DNA of 64,000 nucleotides, taken from positions 4,278,001 to 4,342,000 of the forward strand of contig CM082595.2 in the NCBI GenBank assembly GCA_040954595.2, given 5' to 3'. Both the position numbers and the translations under genes were made by a program. Shown piece after piece: positions 29,101 through 39,995 of this stretch; position 1 is the stretch's first letter; every line of letters begins with the position of its first letter. This stretch comes from Balanoglossus misakiensis (lineage: Eukaryota; Hemichordata). The notes below the pieces were generated by a model. The model ran no database searches. It was not told where the DNA came from and saw only the letters and a program-made list of their open reading frames with translations.

Positions 29101-32100
29101 CTATAACCCATGATTTTTGTGAAAAATGGCCAAATTTTGAAAATTAAAAAAGTCGGGAAATTGTGATTTTTTGATGAAAATCATGGGCTATAACCCATGA
29201 TTTTTGTGAAAAATGGCCAAATTTTGAAAATTAGAAAAGTCGGAAAATTGTGATTTTTTGATGAAAATCATGGGCTATAACCCATGATTTTTGTGAAAAA
29301 TGGCCAAATTTTGAAAATTAGAAAAGTCGGAAAATTGTGATTTTTTGATGAAAATCATGGGCTATAACCCATGATTTTTGTGAAAAATGGCCAAATTTTG
29401 AAAATTAAAAAAGTCGGAAAATTGTGATTTTTTGATGAAAATCATGGGCTATAACCCATGATTTTTGTGAAAAATGGCCAAATTTTGAAAATTAGAAAAG
29501 TCGGAAAATTGTGATTTTTTGATGAAAATCATGGGCTATAACCCATGATTTTTGTGAAAAATGGCCAAATTTTGAAAATTAAAAAAGTCGGGAAATTGTG
29601 ATTTTTTGATGAAAATCATGGGCTATAACCCATGATTTTTGTGAAAAATGGCCAAATTTTGAAAATTAGAAAAGTCGGAAAATTGTGATTTTTTGATGAA
29701 AATCATGGGCTATAACCCATGATTTTTGTGAAAAATGGCCAAATTTTGAAAATTAGAAAAGTCGGAAAATTGTGATTTTTTGATGAAAATCATGGGCTAT
29801 AACCCATGATTTTTGTGAAAAATGGCCAAATTTTGAAAATTAAAAAAGTCGGAAAATTGTGATTTTTTGATGAAAATCATGGGCTATAACCCATGATTTT
29901 TGTGAAAAATGGCCAAATTTTGAAAATTAGAAAAGTCGGAAAATTGTGATTTTTTGATGAAAATCATGGGCTATAACCCATGATTTTTGTGAAAAATGGC
30001 CAAATTTTGAAAATTAGAAAAGTCGGAAAATTGTGATTTTTTGATGAAAATCATGGGCTATAACCCATGATTTTTGTGAAAAATGGCCAAATTTTGAAAA
30101 TTAGAAAAGTCGGAAAATTGTGATTTTTTGATGAAAATCATGGGCTATAACCCATGATTTTTGTGAAAAATGGCCAAATTTTGAAAATTAGAAAAGTCGG
30201 AAAATTGTGATTTTTTGATGAAAATCATGGGCTATAACCCATGATTTTTGTGAAAAATGGCCAAATTTTGAAAATTAGAAAAGTCGGAAAATTGTGATTT
30301 TTTGATGAAAATCATGGGCTATAACCCATGATTTTTGTGAAAAATGGCCAAATTTTGAAAATTAGAAAAGTCGGAAAATTGTGATTTTTTGATGAAAATC
30401 ATGGGCTATAACCCATGATTTTTGTGAAAAATGGCCAAATTTTGAAAATTAGAAAAGTCGGAAAATTGTGATTTTTTGATGAAAATCATGGGCTATAACC
30501 CATGATTTTTGTGAAAAATGGCCAAATTTTGAAAATTAGAAAAGTCGGAAAATTGTGATTTTTTGATGAAAATCATGGGCTATAACCCATGATTTTTGTG
30601 AAAAATGGCCAAATTTTGAAAATTAAAAAAGTCGGAAAATTGTGATTTTTTGATGAAAATCATGGGCTATAACCCATGATTTTTGTGAAAAATGGCCAAA
30701 TTTTGAAAATTAAAAAAGTCGGAAAATTGTGATTTTTTGATGAAAATCATGGGCTATAACCCATGATTTTTGTGAAAAATGGCCAAATTTTGAAAATTAA
30801 AAAAGTCGGAAAATTGTGATTTTTTGATGAAAATCATGGGCTATAACCCATGATTTTTGTGAAAAATGGCCAAATTTTGAAAATTAAAAAAGTCGGAAAA
30901 TTGTGATTTTTTGATGAAAATCATGGGCTATAACCCATGATTTTTGTGAAAAATGGCCAAATTTTGAAAATTAGAAAAGTCGGGAAATTGTGATTTTTTG
31001 ATGAAAATCATGGGCTATAACCCATGATTTTTGTGAAAAATGGCCAAATTTTGAAAATTAGAAAAGTCGGGAAATTGTGATTTTTTGATGAAAATCATGG
31101 GCTATAACCCATGATTTTTGTGAAAAATGGCCAAATTTTGAAAATTAGAAAAGTCGGGAAATTGTGATTTTTTGATGAAAATCATGGGCTATAACCCATG
31201 ATTTTTGTGAAAAATGGCCAAATTTTGAAAATTAGAAAAGTCGGGAAATTGTGATTTTTTGATGAAAATCATGGGCTATAACCCATGATTTTTGTGAAAA
31301 ATGGCCAAATTTTGAAAATTAGAAAAGTCGGAAAATTGTGATTTTTTGATGAAAATCATGGGCTATAACCCATGATTTTTGTGAAAAATGGCCAAATTTT
31401 GAAAATTAAAAAAGTCGGAAAATTGTGATTTTTTGATGAAAATCATGGGCTATAACCCATGATTTTTGTGAAAAATGGCCAAATTTTGAAAATTAAAAAA
31501 GTCGGAAAATTGTGATTTTTTGATGAAAATCATGGGCTATAACCCATGATTTTTGTGAAAAATGGCCAAATTTTGAAAATTAGAAAAGTCGGAAAATTGT
31601 GATTTTTTGATGAAAATCATGGGCTATAACCCATGATTTTTGTGAAAAATGGCCAAATTTTGAAAATTAAAAAAGTCGGAAAATTGTGATTTTTTGATGA
31701 AAATCATGGGCTATAACCCATGATTTTTGTGAAAAATGGCCAAATTTTGAAAATTAAAAAAGTCGGAAAATTGTGATTTTTTGATGAAAATCATGGGCTA
31801 TAACCCATGATTTTTGTGAAAAATGGCCAAATTTTGAAAATTAGAAAAGTCGGAAAATTGTGATTTTTTGATGAAAATCATGGGCTATAACCCATGATTT
31901 TTGTGAAAAATGGCCAAATTTTGAAAATTAAAAAAGTCGGAAAATTGTGATTTTTTGATGAAAATCATGGGCTATAACCCATGATTTTTGTGAAAAATGG
32001 CCAAATTTTGAAAATTAGAAAAGTCGGAAAATTGTGATTTTTTGATGAAAATCATGGGCTATAACCCATGATTTTTGTGAAAAATGGCCAAATTTTGAAA

Positions 32101-32276
32101 ATTAGAAAAGTCGGAAAATTGTGATTTTTTGATGAAAATCATGGGCTATAACCCATGATTTTTGTGAAAAATGGCCAAATTTTGAAAATTAGAAAAGTCG
32201 GAAAATTGTGATTTTTTGATGAAAATCATGGGCTATAACCCATGATTTTTGTGAAAAATGGCCAAATTTTGAAAAT

Positions 32277-33446
32277 TAGAAAAGTCGGAAAATTGTGATT
32301 TTTTGATGAAAATCATGGGCTCTAACCCATGATTTTTGTGAAAAATGGCCAAATTTTGAAAATTAAAAAAGTCGGAAAATTGTGATTTTTTGATGAAAAT
32401 CATGGGCTCTAACCCATGATTTTTGTGAAAAATGGCCAAATTTTGAAAATTAAAAAAGTCGGAAAATTGTGATTTTTTGATGAAAATCATGGGCTCTAAC
32501 CCATGATTTTTGTGAAAAATGGCCAAATTTTGAAAATTAAAAAAGTCGGAAAATTGTGATTTTTTGATGAAAATCATGGGCTCTAACCCATGATTTTTGT
32601 GAAAAATGGCCAAATTTTGAAAATTAAAAAAGTCGGAAAATTGTGATTTTTTGATGAAAATCATGGGCTATAACCCATGATTTTTGTGAAAAATGGCCAA
32701 ATTTTGAAAATTAAAAAAGTCGGAAAATTGTGATTTTTTGATGAAAATCATGGGCTATAACCCATGATTTTTGTGAAAAATGGCCAAATTTTGAAAATTA
32801 AAAAAGTCGGAAAATTGTGATTTTTTGATGAAAATCATGGGCTATAACCCATGATTTTTGTGAAAAATGGCCAAATTTTGAAAATTAAAAAAGTCGGAAA
32901 ATTGTGATTTTTGATGAAAATCATGGGCTATAACCCATGATTTTTGTGAAAAATGGCCAAATTTTGAAAATTAGAAAAGTCGGAAAATTGTGATTTTTTG
33001 ATGAAAATCATGGGCTATAACCCATGATTTTTGTGAAAAATGGCCAAATTTTGAAAATTAGAAAAGTCGGAAAATTGTGATTTTTTGATGAAAATCATGG
33101 GCTATAACCCATGATTTTTGTGAAAAATGGCCAAATTTTGAAAATTAGAAAAGTCGGAAAATTGTGATTTTTTGATGAAAATCATGGGCTCTAACCCATG
33201 ATTTTTGTGAAAAATGGCCAAATTTTGAAAATTAGAAAAGTCGGAAAATTGTGATTTTTTGATGAAAATCATGGGCTCTAACCCATGATTTTTGTGAAAA
33301 ATGGCCAAATTTTGAAAATTAAAAAAGTCGGAAAATTGTGATTTTTTGATGAAAATCATGGGCTCTAACCCATGATTTTTGTGAAAAATGGCCAAATTTT
33401 GAAAATTAAAAAAGTCGGAAAATTGTGATTTTTTGATGAAAATCAT
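32277..33446 (-). repeat. Satellite sub-block carrying the stop-free CTCTAACCC variant
   Basis: Two runs of consecutive monomers (four near 32,320-32,590 and three near 33,190-33,370) have GGGCTCTAACCC instead of GGGCTATAACCC. The runs lie about 870 bp (ten monomers) apart, which suggests local duplication. On the minus strand the change turns a TAG stop into a GAG codon. Because 87 is a multiple of three, short frames of 29-residue repeats appear. These are by-products of the satellite, not genes. Confidence 0.85.
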
Positions 33447-33918
33447 GGGCTATAACCCATGATTTTTGTGAAAAATGGCCAAATTTTGAAAATTAAAAAA
33501 GTCGGAAAATTGTGATTTTTTGATGAAAATCATGGGCTATAACCCATGATTTTTGTGAAAAATGGCCAAATTTTGAAAATTAAAAAAGTCGGAAAATTGT
33601 GATTTTTTGATGAAAATCATGGGCTATAACCCATGATTTTTGTGAAAAATGGCCAAATTTTGAAAATTAAAAAAGTCGGAAAATTGTGATTTTTTGATGA
33701 AAATCATGGGCTATAACCCATGATTTTTGTGAAAAATTGCCAAATTTTGAAAATTAAAAAAGTCGGAAAATTGTGATTTTTTGATGAAAATCATGGGCTA
33801 TAACCCATGATTTTTGTGAAAAATGGCCAAATTTTGAAAATTAAAAAAGTCGGAAAATTGTGATTTTTGATGATTTTCATGGGCTATAACCCATGATTTT
33901 TGTGAAAAATGGCCTAAT

Positions 33919-33970
33919 TCATGGGTTCATGCTCATGAAAATCATCAAAAAATGACAATATTTCGACTTT
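33919..33970 (+). repeat. Degenerate counter-oriented satellite monomer at right edge
   Basis: After the last reverse monomer the orientation flips: CATGGGTTCATGCTCATG, then AAAATCATCAAAAAATGACA, then TTTCGAC, all in the left-arm orientation. It mirrors 551-601 and runs directly into the right long inverted repeat. Confidence 0.75.
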
Positions 33971-34485
33971 GGGAAATGTCAAAATTTCTTCATTTTATTT
34001 AATAAAACATTTCAAACAATGAACACGCGCACACATGCATCTTCTCAAAATATATTTTATTGATCTTCACTTCCTGTCCAGGAAGTAAACAATAACTATG
34101 TTCCTTATATTTATTCTCCACAAGAGCAAATCCCTTAAAAGACTTAGTTAAGCTTTTAATTAATACAAACTTCGTGTGAAATTAAAAATAGTAGGCTGCA
34201 ATTGTCGCCTTGGAGATATGCTACATCTTATTCTTTACCACTGAAAAATCCTACTTCTGTTACTTTGGATTGCTTACTACAAGCAGACGACAAAATGTGA
34301 TACTTATTTTAATTTTGGCTATGCATGCTGAATGCAATAAATTAATGTCTATTTCGTGCATGGTTCGATCATCTGTAACCCTTTATCGTAGAATTAACGA
34401 TGGATTGTAACATAGAGGCCCCTACATGTATGCTCAGGGTAATGTGTAGTAAAAAAATTTTATTGCCAAATCTATGCAAAATATG
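33965..34485 (-). repeat. Right long inverted repeat (arm R)
   Basis: Reverse complement of bases 30-550, nearly identical throughout, including the ACTTCCTGTCCAGGAAGT palindrome at about 34,068-34,085. Small differences include a short insertion near 34,308 and a short gap near 34,120. The outer end is interrupted: homology stops near 34,485 and resumes only at 35,060. Confidence 0.9.
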
Positions 34486-35059
34486 TAGATGAAAGACTTC
34501 GTAAATAAATCATTACCAAAGTCCTGAGATTAGCACAAACAAATGTCCACATTTCCCGCATATAGAATTTGACGCAATAAACATTAAATTACTTTGGACG
34601 TTATACGATCATTGTCACCATTTGTGCAAATTTTGGCATCGTTTTTGCATGTGTTGCGATAAATGCATAAATCTTTCCTCCGGTTAATTCAAGTGAGTCA
34701 CGTGACCCCTATTGCACCATGTTTGTAACCCAAAGTTATTCTTGAATGACCAGTGCATATCACACACAAAATAACTGCAGCATATTAATTCAAGTAGTAC
34801 TGAGGTTGTAATAAAATACAGGAGAAAATGCTATCTGTTGACATTATGTCGAAATGTGGGATTATTTGAAAATGATTTTTTTCTTGTTACCACGCCAGAC
34901 GTTCAGATGACGGAAACAAAATATGTTGACTTTATCATATGCATTATTCTAAACATATTTCTAATAATTGTCAATGTTTTCTTCGAGGCAAGACTAATGC
35001 ACTTTGACGGTATTCTACGTCGTGATATTACAAAGTTTGTCTTTTTGCATTAAAGAAAT
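34486..35059. other. 574-bp segment present only in the right arm
   Basis: This AT-rich segment interrupts the right arm relative to the left. In the left arm the corresponding junction (about base 26) is closed. It is either an insertion in the right copy or a deletion in the left. I see no coding region, terminal repeats or known element in it. Confidence 0.6.
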
Positions 35060-35085
35060 TAATTTCTAACGACCAAAGACTTCAA
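35060..35085 (-). repeat. Outer 26 bp of the right inverted repeat
   Basis: Exact reverse complement of window bases 1-26 (TTGAAGTCTTTGGTCG onward). It marks the outer limit of visible homology on the right. The left homology may continue past the start of the window. Confidence 0.85.
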
Positions 35086-35320
35086 ATCTTTACATAATAG
35101 TACTTTTACTATATACACTAAACGTCCACGCGTATTTGTGTATGATCATTTCAACGAAAGCTGCAATGGTTGAAACCAAATTGCCTTAGCGTTAAAAACC
35201 TCCACTAGCCACCTTCCCCATCACCTGAAAATCATCTGTACACGATTGTTCTACAATGTCCATAGCATCAGCTTTGTGAAAATTTCTAACGGTTGGATGG
35301 AATTTCTCACAGATCTTTAC
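35086..35320. other. Short gap between the inverted-repeat element and the DCX-EMAP stop
   Basis: Contains the proximal 3' UTR of the minus-strand DCX-EMAP gene. I found no canonical AATAAA on the minus strand here. The nearest candidate lies inside the right inverted repeat (about 34,457), so the gene's 3' end could use element sequence; this is inference. Confidence 0.4.
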
Positions 35321-35488
35321 CTACAGCCCCGATCCACCGGAATTGAAGTATCGCCCGTTCTTGTCGACCAAAACCCACTGCATAATACACGCGTCGAGAC
35401 CGCCTGTTGAAACCAGAAATTTGTCTTCTGGCAGGAAGCGAACGCCGGTCACGTGAGAGCTGTACGCCTTGTTGTCGTGACTTTCAGC
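35321..35488 (-). CDS. DCX-EMAP: DCX-EMAP terminal exon 17
   Basis: [20 protein letters not shown] then [20 protein letters not shown], the final EML blade (GHSSHVTxVxF...STGGxDxxIxQW). It ends [15 protein letters not shown] and a TAG stop. Acceptor TTTGTTTAG|GCT. Confidence 0.95.
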   Translation of the reverse strand, partial: AESHDNKAYSSHVTGVRFLPEDKFLVSTGGLDACIMQWVLVDKNGRYFNSGGSGL

Positions 35489-38400
35489 CTAAACAAAAGA
35501 AAAAAGTCAATGATCATACTGTCAGTCATATTCTCTCATCCTCTGTTGCTGGTATTTTAATCGAAAAAGCTTTATACCAGAAAGGGATATTGAGAGGAAG
35601 TTGACAAAGTTTACATTATGCAGGACATACAATTTCATTTTACACAGCCGGGATTTTGCTCAGCTTTGCTTACCTTCAACGAAGTACATGGATATCTAAA
35701 AACGGAGAGAAAACCATGATTGTCACCAGCTACCACCATGTCATTATGTTGTGATGTCTCCACAGCGTTGATGTCAGTACCAACATCTTTTGATGACCAA
35801 ACACCTGATGGGGAAACAAAACACGAACATGATGAACCATTAAAGGGACAAAGTGGCTCTCTAACTGCCCTATTTCCATTCATTACGTTTGATACAAGTC
35901 ATTGTTTATGTTAATGTACATGTGGATATATAGTGAATCAACGTTCAAGCACATACACCATAACAGTGAAAAACTCGCCAAAATGAATAATCGGTCTTTA
36001 CCATTTATTCATTTTGGGGGAATGTTTACTCTCATACAAAGTTCTTACCGAGCAACGAATATCCCAGGATACATGACTGTGAGTACCACTCCACATCTCG
36101 CATCGACAACACACTCTTCTCGTTCTTCAAGCTGTTGACATCCCCTTCAAAGCAAAATAACAAAACAAAAACAAAAACACGGATTCTTTTGTAAAAATGG
36201 TGGCGCTATCGTGTGCGGTAACGTGAGATTTAAACAGCAAACATTGGACCCATTTTCAACACGGACGATCCTGGCAAATTAAGGTCGTATTCTGCTAAAG
36301 TGGCAAACTGCCAATGTTCTGTGGCATAGGATATGACAATTGCCACTTTCACATCAATTATACTTACAAAACATAAGATCATAGTTTCCAGAGACGCTCT
36401 GCATGTAGCATCCGTCTTTCGACCAGTCAAGATGGGTGACGAAATTCTCGTGTCCTCTCAGGACCCCGATCTTGCGGTACACCTGGCCGCCGTCCAACAC
36501 CGAGAAGAGGTAGATGCTGTTGTCGTGGGAACCCAGGGCCAGGATGCCGCCGTCGGGACTGAATTTCAGGCAGTCCAGCTGATCCTGTCCCACCTGCACC
36601 GAGGTGACGTGCATGCCGTTGTAGGTGTTCAGGATGATGAAGCGACCCGTGGTCGTGCCCAGCGCTAATACCGAACCACCCGGATGGAACTCACAGGACA
36701 GGCAAGGTTTCTGCAACAGGTTATTGAAATGACGTTATAGAACAGGTTCTACAAGTCTCACACATTCTCCAGCATCCGAGTATTCTTCGTCTTTAAATAT
36801 CATCAATAGCCTAATCAAACGCACTATATATTAAATGGCCACCATCGTCTTATGCGCATGTGCCAAACTAGAGACATTGGTTACAAAATTGTATTACACA
36901 GTCTTTGCCATAAGTCAGTGTGCTGTCCTTACAATAGACAGCATAGCGGCGACCACAGTCTGCGTCGGAGATCGGGAAAAGACAGCAGTCCACTATTTGA
37001 ATGCGTCGAACGCAAAATTTGCATTACAATTGGATTGGACGTAATGTTTGTACACGCGAAATTACGCACATGCGCATAAAAACAATCGTCGACCTTTGAG
37101 GAGGCGTCACCTAAACTGCACAAGAAGGTCACTCAGAGGTCACGGGAAAAGACCTATTCTCACCTCAATCTGTGTCTTCCAGATGACTTTATGCGACTCT
37201 GCACCCCACATGATGACGTTCATATCGTAACCACCGGTCACAAAGACGTTCTCCTGCGGATGTACAGCCAACGCCCAGATTTCCTCGCAGTGACCTTGCA
37301 CCACGTTTCGGAATTTCATCTGTAACGAGCCTTCAAGGATTGAGTTGCGTGTTGTGCCAACGACGACGACGCCATCCGCGCTTCCGCTGTTTCTTGGTGT
37401 AATGGTGCGAACTCCTCCAACTGATTCGGGTAACTGCAGAAGTAAAGGGGATAACGGAGAGGTGATAGGCTGTATTTGAAGTGAATATCACATTCGATAT
37501 GTTCATTTAGTACGTACGTACATACGTACGATGTATGTATGTATGTATGTGTGTGTATGTATGTATGTGTGTATGTGTGTATGTATGTATGTATGTATGT
37601 ATGTATGTATGTATGTATGTATGTATGTATGTATGTATGTATGTATGTATGTATGTATGTATGTATGTATGTATGTATGTATGTATGTATGTATGTATGT
37701 ATGTATGTATGTATGTATGTATTCAAATACATGTATCGTTTTGCTAACATATAATACTGACCACTCGTTCAGCCTTGGCTGAGCTGTACGCCCGCAGGGA
37801 ATCCCAAGCCACAAGCTTCCTGTCAACGCCCCCGCCGGACAGGAGGGTACCGTCCGCCAACATACACAGCGCGAAAACGCTCTTCTCGTGCGCATGCTGT
37901 ATGCGATGCTTGGAGCGATATACACTAGCCGAGTCTGCGAACAAAAATGAAATACTAATGGTTAATAAGCCTTACCGATGGCCAAATGGTATTTTTTTAA
38001 ATTTTAAGTGTGCTGAAATTATTTGCCAAAATAACGCCGCCATATCTATTTCTACTAATATTTCGAGAATATTTTAGAATACATAACAGAGAGACGTTTT
38101 GTCGCTGGTGGAAAACACTGTGCAAAATGCTCAAAGGGGTTTTGGAAATATTGCGAAAAGACGTCATACCTTTTGACCAGACTGTGATACTGCCATTGGA
38201 ATCACCCGTGATGACGTCACCATTGTGGGCGAAGTCTATACACGTGACGTATTTGGGTTTCTCCTCCTATGAAAGAAATGTAACGGCGCAGATTTAGTCG
38301 TGTACAGAACAAACTATTGTTTGAAATGTGCCCCTCTTAATACCCGGCATGCACTGCATGTCCTTAAAATTAGGTTGATCTTCAATATTCACCGATTTTA

Positions 38401-39944
38401 AGAACACGAAGAAACAGCAAAGCACAAGAACTATACACTGACAATACAGACAGCGCGACTGACACAGAAAAAAGCAGACGACACTTTACAAGCAAATACA
38501 ACCACTGACGGAGCTCTAATACTGCACATTTGGACAATATTTCAATTCAAAATTTTAGACAAGACATCCATATAATTTGAATGCAATTTGCGTAAATTTA
38601 GTCTGGGCTGTCCGGCGTCACAACACCATGGAAATACCCTTCTACATGTACATTATTTGCATAGAAAATTTTGATGCCTGGTGTTCTGGTAGCACGTGAC
38701 GTCACGCCCGTGACCACCACTCGATGAAAAAAAAAAGGTTTGATACTACAATAAAAACCAACCGCGGGTGATTTTGACAAGAATTCATAATTACTGTACG
38801 GAGTTAGTAGAAAGATGATCAGACGGCTATTCTGGTTCATTAGGTGGGGAATACTATATTGAAATCAAAACCATTCCGCCTCTAAAGTAATAGTCAAGAC
38901 AAATCATAATCTAAGCATGCCAGGGAAAGTCTTCCACTTGCCAGTGGAGCGTTGGCATTTAAAGCAAACAGCTAACGTGGTTTACGCAGATGGGTTTGGG
39001 ATAAGGGACATTTTACCGGTGGTGGCGTGCAGCTGATATGCGGCTTTCTGTGCAATAAGTCCTGTAACTTTTAATACTTCAGTGCAGTTAAATTCTACAC
39101 GGCCTATTTTGGATGTCGAAATGTGTTCACTTACGTGAAGATAACCAAGTGATGAGTTGACACTGTGTGTCCATTTGTTAAACTGAACAAACGAAAAGAA
39201 GAGACGAGGGAACCAACAAAGGGTTGTTAGTTACGAACATAGAGGTCGCTCCATTCAGTTCTGCAAAAGGGAATGGGGGCAGGGTGTAACGCAGCGAGGG
39301 GATAGCGTCTCTCACCCCTTTCGCACAATGGTCTAACCTGTCATTTTATGTTCACATCCAAGAGGCAAAACATACTTCTGTATTCATGAAAATGGCAGCA
39401 GGACATGCTGTGATTCGCCTTCAAAATCGTTGAACAATTTACTGGGGAAAATGCATTGGTCGGGGGGTCTTGTGACGTCGCTTTGCAATTGAAAAAATGG
39501 CCGAACGAGATCGAATGAGAACATTTATGGATGCCATGTCTGAACTGCGAGTGTCACTTGCGAGAGAGGAGATAGACATGTACACCGAACGAACGATTGA
39601 ACAAAATGGCGGCATGCACCTTACCTCAAACACGCCACTTTTCTTGTCGCGCAGAATTTTGTTCTGCATGAGCCTCCAGAAATAGAGATGTTGCTTGCCA
39701 CCGGTGATTATGCAGTTGTCGTCATGGGGATGGAACACTGCAAATATTACAGTGTCGGGATGGGTCTGCAAGAGGGAAATACACAACATAAAGTTATTTT
39801 AAGCCTAGATATGTTTATGAAAATATCAACAATTCTACAAGTCTAGACCAAGAATATGTCCAGCCAAAAAAAAGCCAAGGTAAGTGTGTGAACGACCATC
39901 GGGCGCCACTGAACAGTACTCTGGATATTGGCGCCATATAAATG

Positions 39945-39995
<51 letters not shown>

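Larger units (their letters stand above)
11023..33917 (-). repeat. 87-bp satellite array, right (reverse) arm
   Basis: About 263 monomers in reverse orientation relative to the left arm. Nearly all are hairpin type B; the last one (about 33,870) is type A, like the outer edge of the left arm. Diagnostic variants are TTAAAAAAG versus TTAGAAAAG, and GGAAAATTG versus GGAAAAGTG or GGGAAATTG. Their order is locally periodic (see the higher-order repeat). From about 25,560 to 27,700, around the assembly gap, monomers carry many indels. No gene is supported. Confidence 0.97.
1..35085. mobile_element. Giant inverted-repeat element enclosing a head-to-head 87-bp satellite
   Basis: The first ~550 bases reappear as their reverse complement at 33,965-34,485, with only scattered differences by eye. 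The first 26 bases are found again, exactly, in reverse complement at 35,060-35,085. Everything between is one 87-bp satellite in two opposed arrays. Long inverted repeats around internal tandem repeats resemble foldback-type DNA transposons or MITEs whose interior has expanded. No transposase or other protein-coding gene is visible inside. The left boundary may extend beyond the window, since the match begins at base 1, so target-site duplications cannot be assessed. Alternatives are a satellite locus with a palindromic rearrangement, or partial misassembly around the gap. Confidence 0.55.

Noticed and set aside
32233-33446. Minus-strand frames of 143 and 114 codons with identical 29-residue repeats
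   Set aside because: They are translations of the 87-bp satellite where a clustered variant removes the stop. No start context, promoter, splice or family evidence.
602-33917. CRISPR-like array
   Set aside because: Monomers are contiguous with no unique spacers, the setting is eukaryotic, and no cas genes are present.
34210-35053. Short plus-strand frames in the right arm and its extra segment
   Set aside because: Low-complexity chance frames. The left arm copy does not preserve them as a coding unit.
1-35085. Pure assembly artefact (missed-adapter hairpin read) as explanation of the inverted repeat
   Set aside because: The arms differ by scattered substitutions and a 574-bp segment, and the arrays differ in length and variant content, which a hairpin artefact would not produce. 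Local errors near the gap remain likely.
37316-37925. Long frames rich in Y-I-H-T or Y-V-C-M
   Set aside because: Generated by (ATGT)n. The only real coding here is DCX-EMAP exon 13 (37,164-37,433) and exon 12 (37,762-37,934).
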